Below are positions 18,374 through 28,127 of a DNA stretch of 64,000 bases, in pieces. The translations under genes were made by a program, and so were the position numbers. Origin of the DNA: Flavivirga algicola (GTDB lineage Bacteria; Bacteroidota; Bacteroidia; Flavobacteriales; Flavobacteriaceae). The notes beneath the pieces were generated by a model that was not told where the DNA came from, searched no databases, and worked only from the letters and a program-made list of their open reading frames with translations. Numbering within the stretch: position 1 is the first letter of the stretch; each line of letters opens with the position of its first letter. The stretch spans positions 148,551 through 212,550 of the forward strand of contig NZ_JABBHF010000011.1 in the NCBI RefSeq assembly GCF_012910715.1, written 5' to 3'.

Positions 18374-19528
18374 TTATTTGTTTATAAAAAAATCTACTAT
18401 CTTTTTACAAGCTAAGCCGTCTCCATATGGGTTTGTAGCTTTGCTCATTTTGTTATAATACATTGAATCTTCTAAAAGTTTTGACACTTCCGAGATTATT
18501 TTATCTGAATCTGTTCCTACTAAATTAACAGTTCCTGCCTTTAAAGCCTCAGGGCGTTCTGTTGTGTTTCTCATAACTAGTACTGGTTTTCCTAAACCAG
18601 GAGCTTCTTCTTGAATACCTCCACTATCTGTTAAGACTAAAGTGCTCTTCTCTAATAAATAAACAAAAGATAAATATTCCAATGGCTCTATAAAAATCAT
18701 ATTTGGTATTTTCTTTTCACCAAAAACTTTATTAATCGGCTCTCTCACGTTGGGATTAAGATGCATTGGATACACAAAATCTACTTTTGGATATTTATTT
18801 GCCAACGCCTTAATTGCTAAACAAATATTAACAAATCCTTCTCCAAAATTTTCTCTGCGGTGTCCTGTAATTAATATCAATCTTCTATTATTTTTTAATG
18901 CATTAACATTATACCCCGATTTTAATATTGAACCCTCAATTTTATTATTTAATTTTTCATATTTTTTTATCTTATTAAGAACCCAATATAGTGAATCTAT
19001 AACTGTATTACCAGTTACAAGAATTTTCTTATCAAGAACTCCTTCTCTTATTAAATTTTGTTTACTTACTGACGTAGGGGAAAAATGATATGTCGCTATA
19101 CGTCCAGTTAATAAACGATTCATTTCCTCAGGCCAAGGACTGTATATATTGTTTGTTCTTAAACCTGCTTCTACATGCCCTACTACTATTTGTTGATAAA
19201 AAGCAGCTAACGCAGAAAATGTAGAAGTAGTGGTGTCTCCATGCACTAAAACAAAATCAGGTTTAACCTTGGTTAAAACCTCTCTCATTCCAAAAAGAAC
19301 TCGAGAGGAAACATCATACAAATCTTGACCTGGTTTCATGATATTTAAATCATAATCAGGCTTAATATCATATAAATCTAAAACTTGATCTAACATTTCT
19401 CTATGCTGACCAGTCACACAAACAATCGTCTGAAAATTATTTGGAAAATTATTAAATTCTTTGACCAAAGGTGCCATTTTTATGGCTTCGGGCCTTGTTC
19501 CAAAAACTAGCATTATTTTTTTCATCAT
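18374..19528 (-). CDS. wecB: UDP-N-acetylglucosamine 2-epimerase (non-hydrolysing), copy 2
   Basis: At 384 residues this carries every family landmark: LVFGTRPEAIKMAPLV, VCVTGQHREMLDQVLDLY, VHGDTTTSTFSALAAFY, HVEAGLRTNNIYSPWPEE, ITGHRRENFGEGF and TDSGGIQEEAPGLGKPVLVM. It makes UDP-ManNAc for the adjacent wecC dehydrogenase; the two ORFs abut with no spacing (wecC stop 19529, wecB start 19528). This copy is the classical WecB/MnaA type, unlike the more diverged copy at 5131. It starts with two consecutive ATG codons; either could be used. Confidence 0.95.
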   Translation of the reverse strand: MMKKIMLVFGTRPEAIKMAPLVKEFNNFPNNFQTIVCVTGQHREMLDQVLDLYDIKPDYDLNIMKPGQDLYDVSSRVLFGMREVLTKVKPDFVLVHGDTTTSTFSALAAFYQQIVVGHVEAGLRTNNIYSPWPEEMNRLLTGRIATYHFSPTSVSKQNLIREGVLDKKILVTGNTVIDSLYWVLNKIKKYEKLNNKIEGSILKSGYNVNALKNNRRLILITGHRRENFGEGFVNICLAIKALANKYPKVDFVYPMHLNPNVREPINKVFGEKKIPNMIFIEPLEYLSFVYLLEKSTLVLTDSGGIQEEAPGLGKPVLVMRNTTERPEALKAGTVNLVGTDSDKIISEVSKLLEDSMYYNKMSKATNPYGDGLACKKIVDFFINK

Positions 19529-20728
19529 CTATTTTCTTACTCCGCAAAAATCTAGTTCTACTTTATCTTGATCTATTGGTATTGTTAAAAACTCTTTATG
19601 GCACACTAACCAAACGATAATATCTGCTTTATCATAGGCTTCTTTAAAATTTACCAAATTAAAACTTTTATGATTAGGTATATTTGGTTCTACAATTAAA
19701 ATATCTGCTCTTGCTTCTGAAATAATTCTAGAAGTAATATATTTTGCTGGAGACTCTCTCAAATCGTCAATATTAGGCTTAAAAGCCAAACCCATACAAG
19801 CTACAATAGGTTCTCTAGAATTTTTAACTGTAAAATCTTTGCAAGACTCAATAACTTTATTTGCACACCAATCCGATTTATAGTCATTTGTTTCCCTAAC
19901 TCTTTTAATAATCTGAGCTTGTTCTGGGAATTCTGACACAATAAACCATGGGTCTACCGCTATACAATGCCCTCCAACTCCACATCCAGGTTGTAAGATA
20001 TTAACCCTGGGATGTTTATTAGCTAAACTAATAAGGTCCCAAACATTAATATCTGCTTTATCACAAATCATTGAAAGCTCATTTGCAAATGCTATTTGAG
20101 TATCTCGTGAAGAATTTTCTGTTAGTTTACACATTTCGGCTGTGCGAGCATTTGTTTTATGTAATTCTCCTTTAACAAAATAGTTATAAAACTCGGCTGC
20201 TTTAATTGATGATTCTTCATTAATACCTCCTATTACCCGATCATTATTTTCCAGTTCATAAAGAACATTTCCAGGTAATACACGTTCTGGACAATAAGCT
20301 ATATGTATCTTATCTTTAAGTTCTGGGCGTTCCATAAAGATAATTTCAGCCATTTTTTCAGTTGTCATCACTGGAGATGTTGATTCAATAACAAATAAAT
20401 CTCCCTCCTTTAAATACGGTATTACCATTCTAGTTGCAGATTCTACATAAGAAATATCTGCTCTTCTGTTTTGTTTAAATGGTGTAGGAACAACAATGAA
20501 AAAAGCATCAGCTTCTTCAGGTTTTAAAGTTGCTTTTAACTTCCCTTTTTCTACAACTTCTTTCACTAATTTATCCAAATCAGGCTCAATAATATGAATT
20601 TCGCCCTTGTTGATTGTATTCACTACGTCTGGGTTCACATCAACTCCTATAACTTGAATACCTTTACTTGCAGCGACAGCTGCAGTTGGTAAACCAATAT
20701 AGCCTAAACCCATAAAAACTGCTTTCAT
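19529..20728 (-). CDS. wecC: UDP-N-acetyl-D-mannosamine dehydrogenase
   Basis: A 399-residue member of the UDP-glucose/GDP-mannose dehydrogenase family that oxidises UDP-ManNAc to UDP-ManNAcA with two NAD+. The N-terminal Rossmann motif is GLGYIGLPTAAVAASKG; VESTSPV, AYCPERVLPG, and the catalytic cysteine region QPGCGVGGHCIAVDPWF (about 244-260) follow. FKPNIDDLRESPA marks the C-terminal UDP-binding domain. Direct adjacency to wecB makes the ManNAc substrate assignment firmer than homology alone. ATG start; about 80 non-coding bases precede it. Confidence 0.92.
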   Translation of the reverse strand: MKAVFMGLGYIGLPTAAVAASKGIQVIGVDVNPDVVNTINKGEIHIIEPDLDKLVKEVVEKGKLKATLKPEEADAFFIVVPTPFKQNRRADISYVESATRMVIPYLKEGDLFVIESTSPVMTTEKMAEIIFMERPELKDKIHIAYCPERVLPGNVLYELENNDRVIGGINEESSIKAAEFYNYFVKGELHKTNARTAEMCKLTENSSRDTQIAFANELSMICDKADINVWDLISLANKHPRVNILQPGCGVGGHCIAVDPWFIVSEFPEQAQIIKRVRETNDYKSDWCANKVIESCKDFTVKNSREPIVACMGLAFKPNIDDLRESPAKYITSRIISEARADILIVEPNIPNHKSFNLVNFKEAYDKADIIVWLVCHKEFLTIPIDQDKVELDFCGVRK

Positions 20729-20812
20729 ATAATAATTTTAATTACTTTACTTTAATAGAAATGATGATCATAACGCTATAAAAACCACCCTATGTTAAAT
20801 ATTATCATTTTT

Positions 20813-21772
20813 CTAGATTAAAAAAAAAGGATCTATTCCAATGGTATTGATATAATGTTCCCGTATAGCATTTAACTGCTTATCATTAAGCCCTTCACCA
20901 TTATTTTTAGAACTTAACGTTATATTATTAAAATAAACTATAGGCAAATAACTTGAAAAATAATTTGTCTTAGCTATTTTAGTTCCATTTAATCTTGCCA
21001 TTGTATTAAGCCAAATATCATCCGCTAAAAAACAATGTTTTTTAAATAATTCTATGTTAAAAACATCAGATTTTAAGGCGTTAGGTGGGTATAAAACTCC
21101 TCCAACCCCTATTGGCATTATTCCCATATTAGGAGATTGTTCCAAAAGTATATTTTTCCATTTTGCATAAGGCTCAATTTTGTTATCTTTCATAACTATA
21201 TTTGAAGCATGATTACAGCAAATAGCTTCTGGGTATTTATTACTAAGATCTATTAAATATTCCAACAATCTAGAATTGTAAATAACGTCATCATCGACGG
21301 TAATTATATAATCCCTCGGAAATTTTTTCATAGCGAAATAATACTTTTTATGTGATCGCAAATCGGATTTACATAATTTAATAGTTAGGCCTCTATTTTG
21401 GTATCTTATCAAATTCTTAGGGACAGTAAGAAGAGTAGGAAATTGATCAATGGATAGCCATAAAATGATCATATCTGGCTTCTTTTGTTGTCTCAACAAA
21501 CTTTCAATAACAATCCATAACTTATTAATTCTAACAGGAAATGAAGTTAGCGAAACAATTATACGTCCCTGAGTTTTGTTGGTTTGAGTGAGACAGTGTC
21601 TCTTTTCGTTTTTTGTAAGTAAAAAGTAAATTGGCACAAAGACATTTGCGAAAATTCTAATACTAAAGCGTAGTAAAGAATAATATCTGATTTTCTTCAG
21701 TATTTTATTTTTATCTTTAATTGATGTATAACAAACATCTAGGTAATCGACGATATTAAATTGTCTTCTCAT
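20813..21772 (-). CDS. Glycosyltransferase (GT-A-like, DXD motif)
   Basis: A 319-residue protein. It contains RIIVSLTSFPVRINKLWIVI, then IILWLSIDQFP, and a DDD metal-binding motif in DYIITVDDDVIYNSRLLEYL (about 172-191), consistent with a GT-A fold enzyme binding a nucleotide-sugar through a divalent metal. A later stretch FLADDIWLNTMARLNGTKI resembles the acceptor-site acidic pair of this family. It is recurrent in capsule clusters, usually annotated only as glycosyltransferase. Donor and acceptor are unknown. It is 12 bp downstream of the CgeB-like gene. Confidence 0.8.
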   Translation of the reverse strand: MRRQFNIVDYLDVCYTSIKDKNKILKKIRYYSLLRFSIRIFANVFVPIYFLLTKNEKRHCLTQTNKTQGRIIVSLTSFPVRINKLWIVIESLLRQQKKPDMIILWLSIDQFPTLLTVPKNLIRYQNRGLTIKLCKSDLRSHKKYYFAMKKFPRDYIITVDDDVIYNSRLLEYLIDLSNKYPEAICCNHASNIVMKDNKIEPYAKWKNILLEQSPNMGIMPIGVGGVLYPPNALKSDVFNIELFKKHCFLADDIWLNTMARLNGTKIAKTNYFSSYLPIVYFNNITLSSKNNGEGLNDKQLNAIREHYINTIGIDPFFLI

Positions 21773-21784
21773 ATAAACTACATT

Positions 21785-22915
21785 CTAATAAAGTTTTTCG
21801 AATACCTTATTAAATCGATTCATCCAAGTATGCTCTAACTCAGCCCTTTTTCTGGCATTTTGTTTCATTTTTAAACTGATAGATTCATTCTTCGTATCCA
21901 AATAAAATTTTGCCTTAGAAATAAATTCTTCATTGGTTTTGTATAGTACGATTTCTTTTTCATTTTCAAAATAACTAGCCATCTCTTCTGTAAATGAAGT
22001 AATCTCTAAACCTCCGCACATCGGAATTTCAAATGTACGTAGATGTATTTTATGAATTGGTTTTTTGAGAACAAAAGTATTTCTTAATTCTGTAATATTT
22101 AATGATAAAGAACTATTCGAATACACTTTTCGCATTTCTTCGAAAGTGATTCCTGGATGTGCAATCAAATTATCGTTTCTATTTAGCACAGATTCTTTTT
22201 TTAAAAGATATTTATTCAATAGAGCTCCCAAAAACACTTTACGTCCAACATTAAATCTTAATGAATTTGCGATGTTTTTTGTTAATCTTTCAACTTCTGT
22301 ACTAGTTATATTATCTTTAAATCCAATTCTTTCATGACTTTTATTTATCAAACTATCGGCATATACATTGCACCTAATCCCAGCTTGACTCAATTGGTTT
22401 AATTTGTTTATTCTACTGCCATAAGGTGTGCCTATAAAACTTACAGATTCAATTGTGGTATTCCAGTTAGGAGTAAATTTGAACGGGTTAGCTGCATAAG
22501 TTTGAAAAATAATTTTATTACATCCCCAGTTTTTAAACATTCCTATTGTTTCCTTCGATGTTAGCCAAACCAAATCAAATGTCGAGGCTATTTTTTTATG
22601 CATAAAAGGGGCATGTAAATTATCAAAACATAAAAGAACAGTTGGTAGACCAATTTTTGAAATATTCTCTATAGTTTCTTTGTAAATATATTCTGAACCT
22701 ACACAGTTCAAAAACAAGTCAAAATTTTTACAATTATCTTTTATATAATGAATCAATTTTTCATTAGCCTCTTCTGTAGAAGAATAATGTAGAGGGTTAA
22801 AGACTTCAATACTATGCCCATGTCGCTCCAATTCATCAAAAATATGAATCCGTTGCCATTGATGCATATATGTGCTTTCTTCTCTGAAATAATATAAAAT
22901 CCTAACCTTCTTCAT
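21785..22915 (-). CDS. CgeB-like glycosyltransferase (GT1-like)
   Basis: A 376-residue protein. The N-terminal half begins VRILYYFREESTYMHQWQRI. The C-terminal half carries the CgeB-type signature HLRTFEIPMCGGLEITSFTE, followed by EMASYFENEKEIVLY, with the conserved glutamate of FEIP in the donor pocket. CgeB-family proteins are predicted GT-B glycosyltransferases seen in spore-surface and capsule loci. The ATG overlaps the wzx stop by 4 bp (22912-22915), so translation is coupled with the flippase. Donor sugar unknown. Confidence 0.8.
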   Translation of the reverse strand: MKKVRILYYFREESTYMHQWQRIHIFDELERHGHSIEVFNPLHYSSTEEANEKLIHYIKDNCKNFDLFLNCVGSEYIYKETIENISKIGLPTVLLCFDNLHAPFMHKKIASTFDLVWLTSKETIGMFKNWGCNKIIFQTYAANPFKFTPNWNTTIESVSFIGTPYGSRINKLNQLSQAGIRCNVYADSLINKSHERIGFKDNITSTEVERLTKNIANSLRFNVGRKVFLGALLNKYLLKKESVLNRNDNLIAHPGITFEEMRKVYSNSSLSLNITELRNTFVLKKPIHKIHLRTFEIPMCGGLEITSFTEEMASYFENEKEIVLYKTNEEFISKAKFYLDTKNESISLKMKQNARKRAELEHTWMNRFNKVFEKLY

Positions 22916-24375
22916 TTAGATACAATAGGCTTAATTAATTCTAATTTTTCTTTACAAATTGTTATAAAATCATAGAAGTATTTTATTTTTAATTTTCTCG
23001 ACATATACACATAAATTCCAAAAAAAATTACAAACTGAAATAACATCAATACTAACTTATGAATGTCATTACTGAACATATTTAATATAATTGTAATTCC
23101 TATTGCTGGTAAAACAGCTATGACTATTGGCGATAAATTTAACAATTGTCGTTTTAAAGACAATGAAATTTGTTTCCCACTAAAATATGAGTTTAATATG
23201 AGTTGACATATAGAATACAAAACAGAACCATACATTAAAGCCATCATACTAATTTGAAAAGTTACAGCTAAGATTAAACACAACAATAATTTTCGAAATA
23301 TCTCAAGTTTTAATATTAGCTTTCCTTTCCCTTTAATATTTAAAATATTTAAATTTATACTACTTAATGGATAAAGCGCACCAATTATGCAAAAATACTT
23401 AAAGTAAATCGATGCTGTATGCCATTTAGAAGTAAGCAAAATATCAAACAAACTTTCTGATATAATCATTAAGAACATCATTATTGGTGCTATTATAAAA
23501 AACGCTACTCCTATAATCTTTAAATAGCCTTTTCTTAACCTTTGATCTTGATTTTGAACTTTAGAAAGTATAGGAAATGTTACACTTTGAATGACTCCTG
23601 TAATACTTGTAGAAGGAATTTTTTGAAATCTATCTGCCTGGGAAAAATACCCTAAATCTATAGGACTGTAAACTTTACCAATTACTACACTATATAAGTT
23701 ATTAAAAATACTTCCAATTAAGCCAGTTAATAACAAGTTCAACGAAAAGGAGTACATCTCCTTAATTGAATCTATCGAAAATTTGCGAATTGGCCTCCAA
23801 GAACTAAATACCCATAAAAAAACTGTTCTTAAAAAATAAAAAAAAATACTTTGTGCCACTAAAGCCCAAACATTCATGCAATAAAAAGCTATTGTTACAC
23901 CTAGTACACCTGAAATAAAAGCAGATAATATCGCTACTTTAGACAGTTTTTTAAAATTGAGATCTTTGTTTAAAATCGTAAATTGGATTAAACCTAAAGC
24001 ATTTATAGGAATGATAATAAATGCTATCTTGGAAATTAACTCAAGATCAGGTTCATTAAAAAAATAAGCTATAAAAGGTGAAGAGAAATAAAATATGGTA
24101 TAGAGTATTATACCCAAAACTATATTTAGATAGAAGACAGATGAATAATCTCTGTTTGTCGCATCTTTTTTTCTTATTAAAGCCTGTCCAAATCCACTAT
24201 CCAAAATAATTTGGGCAACAGCCATAAAAACAGCTAACATACCAATTAACCCAAAATCTACTGGGGATATTACACGAGCAATTATTAAAGTGGAAATTAA
24301 TTGAATAAATAAAGTGGTAAATTTTTCTAAACCACTCCAAAGCACCCCATCAACTGTTTTTCTTTTTAACGACAT
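22912..24375 (-). CDS. Wzx-type lipopolysaccharide/oligosaccharide flippase (MOP superfamily)
   Basis: A 487-residue polytopic protein with about 12-14 membrane helices. The N-terminus KRKTVDGVLWSGLEKFTTLF and the following RVISPVDFGLIGMLAVFMAV are characteristic of WzxC-like flippases, as is DSGFGQALIRKKD. It exports lipid-linked repeat units across the inner membrane for polymerisation. It is co-transcribed between fcl and the CgeB-like gene. The presence of one Wzx, a Wzy candidate and a Wzz-like protein points to a Wzy-dependent pathway rather than an ABC transporter route; no ABC export genes are seen in the window. Confidence 0.9.
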   Translation of the reverse strand: MSLKRKTVDGVLWSGLEKFTTLFIQLISTLIIARVISPVDFGLIGMLAVFMAVAQIILDSGFGQALIRKKDATNRDYSSVFYLNIVLGIILYTIFYFSSPFIAYFFNEPDLELISKIAFIIIPINALGLIQFTILNKDLNFKKLSKVAILSAFISGVLGVTIAFYCMNVWALVAQSIFFYFLRTVFLWVFSSWRPIRKFSIDSIKEMYSFSLNLLLTGLIGSIFNNLYSVVIGKVYSPIDLGYFSQADRFQKIPSTSITGVIQSVTFPILSKVQNQDQRLRKGYLKIIGVAFFIIAPIMMFLMIISESLFDILLTSKWHTASIYFKYFCIIGALYPLSSINLNILNIKGKGKLILKLEIFRKLLLCLILAVTFQISMMALMYGSVLYSICQLILNSYFSGKQISLSLKRQLLNLSPIVIAVLPAIGITIILNMFSNDIHKLVLMLFQFVIFFGIYVYMSRKLKIKYFYDFITICKEKLELIKPIVSK

Positions 24376-24419
24376 TTATGTAGCTCTATAAATTACTCTA
24401 TGTAAAATGCTTGTTTTTC

Positions 24420-25370
24420 TTAAATTTTCACCTTTTTAATGTTCTTAATATTTTTAAGAAACCAATCATAAGTAGTTTTTATACCGTTTTGCAAATCAAC
24501 TTGTGCGGTCCATCCTATGTTGTTCATTTTGGAGACATCCATTAATTTGCGGGGAGTTCCATCTGGTTTAGAACTATCCCATACTATATTCCCTTGATGG
24601 CCTACAATTGCTTGTATCGTTTCTGCCAATTGTTTAATGCTAACGTCAACGCCTATACCCACATTATACAAATGCTCTGGCAATTTATTTTCTACTGCAA
24701 AAAGTACAGCCTTTGCCATGTCATCTACATATAAAAATTCCCGCATAGGAGTACCACTTCCCCAAAGTGTCACATCTGCATGATCGTTATCTTTAGCCTC
24801 GTGAAACTTTCTGATCATTGCTGGAAGAACATGGGATGTTTTTAAATCAAAATTATCGAAGGGACCGTATAAATTTGTTGGCATTAAACTCACAAAATCC
24901 TTCCCAAATTGCTTACGAATCGCTTCACAGAGTTTTACTCCAGAAATTTTTGCTATAGCATACCATTCATTAGTAGGTTCTAAGCGATCGGTCAATAAAT
25001 ATTCTTCTTTAAGTGGTTGTGGTGCCAATTTAGGATAAATACAAGAACTCCCCAAAAACACAAACTTCTCTATATTATTCTCATGAGCAGCTTGAATTAA
25101 ATTGTTTTGGATTTGCATATTCTCCATCAAAAACTGGTACGGAAACTCATTGTTTGCTAAAATACCTCCTACTCTAGCTGCAGCATCAATAATAACATCA
25201 GGCTTTTCATAAGAAATAAAACTATTTACTGCGTCTTGGTTACGTAGATCAACCTCTTTGCTTGTCTTTCCAATTAAGCGTGTGTAACCCGCTATTTCTA
25301 AAGTTCTCCATATCGAAGATCCGACCATACCTCTATGCCCAGCTATATAAATTTTAGAATTTCTATCCAT
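24420..25370 (-). CDS. fcl: GDP-L-fucose synthase
   Basis: A 316-residue SDR that performs the epimerisation and reduction of GDP-4-keto-6-deoxymannose to GDP-L-fucose. It has the NADP-binding motif AGHRGMVGSSIWRTL, SSCIYPKLAPQPLKEEYL, catalytic YAIAK (about 137-141), and PTNLYGPFDNFDLKTSHVLP, all diagnostic for GDP-fucose synthase (WcaG). It follows gmd by only 5 bp, completing the two-step pathway. ATG start. Confidence 0.96.
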   Translation of the reverse strand: MDRNSKIYIAGHRGMVGSSIWRTLEIAGYTRLIGKTSKEVDLRNQDAVNSFISYEKPDVIIDAAARVGGILANNEFPYQFLMENMQIQNNLIQAAHENNIEKFVFLGSSCIYPKLAPQPLKEEYLLTDRLEPTNEWYAIAKISGVKLCEAIRKQFGKDFVSLMPTNLYGPFDNFDLKTSHVLPAMIRKFHEAKDNDHADVTLWGSGTPMREFLYVDDMAKAVLFAVENKLPEHLYNVGIGVDVSIKQLAETIQAIVGHQGNIVWDSSKPDGTPRKLMDVSKMNNIGWTAQVDLQNGIKTTYDWFLKNIKNIKKVKI

Positions 25371-25375
25371 GAAAT

Positions 25376-26494
25376 TTATTCAAAATAATTTTTAATCCTG
25401 TGTCCACCTTCTTTCAAGTACTGTTGCTTTTCCATAAGAATAATATCGCTAGACATCATATCCTCAACCAAACTGGTTAAGTCATGCTTAGGAACCCAAC
25501 CCAACTTTTCTTTAGCCTTACTCGCATCTCCAATTAATAAATCTACCTCTGTAGGTCTGAAATATTTTTCATCTACTGCAATTACCTCTTTGCCAATTTC
25601 CAATTGATATTTTGGGTTATTGCAAGATTTAATAATTCCTTTTTCATTAACTCCATTACCATTAAACTCAAGTTCAATGCCAACATGACCAAAACACATT
25701 TTAACAAAATCGCGTACTGTAGTGGTCTTTCCTGTTGCAATCACCCAATCTTCTGCTTCTTCCGCTTGAAGTATCATCCACATCATTCTAATATAATCTT
25801 TGGCATGCCCCCAATCTCTTTTAGCATCTAAGTTTCCAAGGTATATTTTTTCTTGTAATCCTAATGCAATTTTAGAAGTAGCTCTGGTAATTTTCCTAGT
25901 TACAAATGTTTCTCCCCTTATGGGCGACTCGTGATTAAATAGTATACCATTACAAGCATACATACCATAAGCTTCTCTGTAATTTACCGTTATCCAATAA
26001 GCATACATTTTAGCAACTGCATATGGGCTTCTTGGGTAAAAAGGAGTAGTTTCGGTTTGAGGAACTTCTTGTACTTTTCCATAAAGCTCTGATGTTGAAG
26101 CCTGATATATTCTTATCTTTTTTTCCATTCCCAACAGCCTTATAGCTTCTAAAAGTCTTAATGTTCCAATTCCATCAGCATTAGCTGTATATTCAGGCAT
26201 TTCAAAAGATACATGCACATGGCTCATGGCTGCCAGATTATATATTTCATCAGGTTGTACTTCCTGAATAATTCTGGTTAAATTTGTACTATCTGTTAAG
26301 TCCCCATAATGAAGAAAAAAGTTTTGGTTATCCACATGTGGGTCTTGGTATAAATGATCAATTCTATCTGTATTAAATAAAGAAGACCTTCTCTTTATAC
26401 CATGAACGTCATATCCCTTCTTTAACAGAAATTCACTTAAATAAGCCCCATCTTGACCAGTTACTCCTGTTATTAAAGCTATTTTTTTTTGCAT
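25376..26494 (-). CDS. gmd: GDP-mannose 4,6-dehydratase
   Basis: A 372-residue SDR converting GDP-mannose to GDP-4-keto-6-deoxymannose. Signatures: [47 protein letters not shown], the catalytic YAVAK in [15 protein letters not shown], and [20 protein letters not shown]. It is the first of the gmd-fcl pair. Its only visible upstream partner in the transcript is the truncated rfbD, 32 bp away. No mannose-1-phosphate guanylyltransferase is present in the window, so GDP-mannose must come from elsewhere on the chromosome. Confidence 0.97.
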   Translation of the reverse strand: MQKKIALITGVTGQDGAYLSEFLLKKGYDVHGIKRRSSLFNTDRIDHLYQDPHVDNQNFFLHYGDLTDSTNLTRIIQEVQPDEIYNLAAMSHVHVSFEMPEYTANADGIGTLRLLEAIRLLGMEKKIRIYQASTSELYGKVQEVPQTETTPFYPRSPYAVAKMYAYWITVNYREAYGMYACNGILFNHESPIRGETFVTRKITRATSKIALGLQEKIYLGNLDAKRDWGHAKDYIRMMWMILQAEEAEDWVIATGKTTTVRDFVKMCFGHVGIELEFNGNGVNEKGIIKSCNNPKYQLEIGKEVIAVDEKYFRPTEVDLLIGDASKAKEKLGWVPKHDLTSLVEDMMSSDIILMEKQQYLKEGGHRIKNYFE

Positions 26495-26526
26495 TTTATT
26501 AGTATGATTTAATGAAGATTATATTT

Positions 26527-27327
26527 TTAGGTTAAGCTATTGGAATTTAATAAAACTGAGTTTTTTGGCCGCTTTGCAAAAGTACAATAATTACTATTTT
26601 TAATCAGCATGATCTGGCTTGTTAATTTCTTTTCTTTTAAAATTTGTTCTGCGAAATCATACCAAGTCATTACTTTGTTATCACAAAAATGATAAAGACC
26701 AAAAATGTTAATGTTTTTCCTTATCAAATTAACAATATATTTTGCTAAACTTTCAGTATTTGTTGGGCACCCTATTTGTGCATCTGTGACAAAAAGTTTA
26801 TTTTCAGTTTTAGTTTTTTCTAAAATAGTTCGATAAAAATTCTTACCATATTTTTTACTATATAACCAAGAGACTCTAATTATAAAATAACCATCCAAAA
26901 CCTCTTGAACAAATTGTTCACCTAACAATTTCGATTTACCATATTCATTTATGGGATTCGGTATATCTTTTATAGTATAGGGTGTTTCTTTTTCACCATC
27001 AAAAACATAATCTGTCGATATATGAATTAAAATAGTCTTCGTTACTTTACATAATTCTGCTAAATTCTTAACTCCTTCCGCATTTACTTTAAAAGCTATT
27101 TTAGGTGTTTTCTCTGCCTTATCAACATTTGTATAAGCGGCACAATTAATACAGTAATCAAAATTATTGTTATTAAAAAATAATCTTAGCTCCTTTGCTT
27201 CAGTAATATCCAATTCTTCTTTTGACACAAAAACAAAATCGAGATCATCCTCATTATCAGAAGATAACTCTTTAATAGTTTTCCCTAATTGCCCATTTGC
27301 TCCAGTGACTAAAACCTTAGTACTCAT
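26527..27327 (-). CDS. rfbD: dTDP-4-dehydrorhamnose reductase, C-terminally truncated
   Basis: A 266-residue SDR with KVLVTGANGQLGKTI, CAAYTNVDKAE, HISTDYVFDG and catalytic YGKSK (about 128-132). The family normally runs to about 280-290 residues, ending in a helix after the RPxxSVLxxxK motif. Here AKRPKNSVLLNSNSL is followed by one threonine and a stop, so roughly 20 residues are missing and no other frame restores them. With rfbB and rfbA reduced to a scar just upstream, the enzyme has no local substrate supply. It may be non-functional or in early decay. It overlaps rfbC by 11 bp. Confidence 0.8.
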   Translation of the reverse strand: MSTKVLVTGANGQLGKTIKELSSDNEDDLDFVFVSKEELDITEAKELRLFFNNNNFDYCINCAAYTNVDKAEKTPKIAFKVNAEGVKNLAELCKVTKTILIHISTDYVFDGEKETPYTIKDIPNPINEYGKSKLLGEQFVQEVLDGYFIIRVSWLYSKKYGKNFYRTILEKTKTENKLFVTDAQIGCPTNTESLAKYIVNLIRKNINIFGLYHFCDNKVMTWYDFAEQILKEKKLTSQIMLIKNSNYCTFAKRPKNSVLLNSNSLT

Positions 27328-27868
27328 TTATAAAATCTTTAAACATGAGTAACTGATTATCTTTTTCTGAAATAATGAGTTTATTTAACGGAAAACCCCA
27401 ATTAATATTTAAATCTTTATCATTATACAAAATACCTGACTCCGATTCTTTATCGTAAAAATTATCGCATTTATAAGAAAAAACAGTGTCGTCTTCCAGA
27501 ACTAAAAAGCCATGAGCGAATCCTCTAGGAATATAAACTTGTTTATGTTCAATATCATCTAATACAATTGAAAAACTTTTGCCAAAAGTTGGGGATTCTT
27601 TTCTAAGATCAATACAGACATCAAGGACTCTCCCTTTTATAACTTGTACTAGCTTCGCTTGAGCATGTTCTCCTATTTGAAAATGTAAACCTCTTAAAAC
27701 CCCTCTTGAAGATTTTGATTGATTATCTTGTACAAAATCAACAGTAATTCCTGTTTTTGCTTTAAAACTTTTTTTATTAAAGCTTTCAAAAAAAAAGCCT
27801 CTATCATCTTTAAATACTTTTGGTGTTAAAATATAACACCCCTTTAAATATGTTTCTTCAACGGTCAT
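27317..27868 (-). CDS. rfbC: dTDP-4-dehydrorhamnose 3,5-epimerase
   Basis: A 183-residue cupin-fold epimerase of the dTDP-L-rhamnose pathway. Visible are GCYILTPKVFKDDRGFFFES, the catalytic-histidine region GVLRGLHFQIGEHAQAKLVQ (about 56-75), and IPRGFAHGFLVLEDDTVF (about 113-130). Length and motifs are normal, so this gene looks intact while its pathway neighbours rfbA, rfbB and rfbD are damaged. Its ATG lies inside the tail of the rfbA remnant. It overlaps rfbD by 11 bp. Confidence 0.93.
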   Translation of the reverse strand: MTVEETYLKGCYILTPKVFKDDRGFFFESFNKKSFKAKTGITVDFVQDNQSKSSRGVLRGLHFQIGEHAQAKLVQVIKGRVLDVCIDLRKESPTFGKSFSIVLDDIEHKQVYIPRGFAHGFLVLEDDTVFSYKCDNFYDKESESGILYNDKDLNINWGFPLNKLIISEKDNQLLMFKDFINEY

Positions 27869-28127
27869 ATTCTACTAGTTGTTGAAGGTATTCACCATAG
27901 CCCCTTTTAAGCAATGGCTGCGCCAATTCGTTAAGTTGAGGTTTATTATATACCCCATTTTATATGCAATTTCTTCAATACACCCTATTTTTAATCCTTG
28001 TCTTTCTTCTATGACTTGAACAAATTGAGAAGCCTGCATAAGTGAGTTAAAAGTTCCTGTATCTAACCATATAGATAATAAAGTTAGATCCTATAAAACC
28101 AGCACCTCCAGTTATTAAAATATTCAT
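27858..28127 (-). pseudogene. Deletion scar fusing the rfbB start to the rfbA end
   Basis: Reading from ATG at 28127, the first 18 or 19 codons give [18 protein letters not shown](Y), the start of dTDP-glucose 4,6-dehydratase (RfbB). At about 28070 the sequence switches frame into [18 protein letters not shown] followed by [18 protein letters not shown], which is the C-terminal part of glucose-1-phosphate thymidylyltransferase (RfbA). A one-base loss near 27947 shifts the frame again, into [20 protein letters not shown], ending at 27858. I infer that one deletion of roughly 1.6 kb removed most of rfbB and the first two thirds of rfbA in an ancestral rfbBACD order. Confidence 0.9.

Noticed and set aside
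18750..19088. Plus-strand frame of 112 codons inside wecB
   Set aside because: Antisense to conserved wecB motifs; composition shows a shadow frame.
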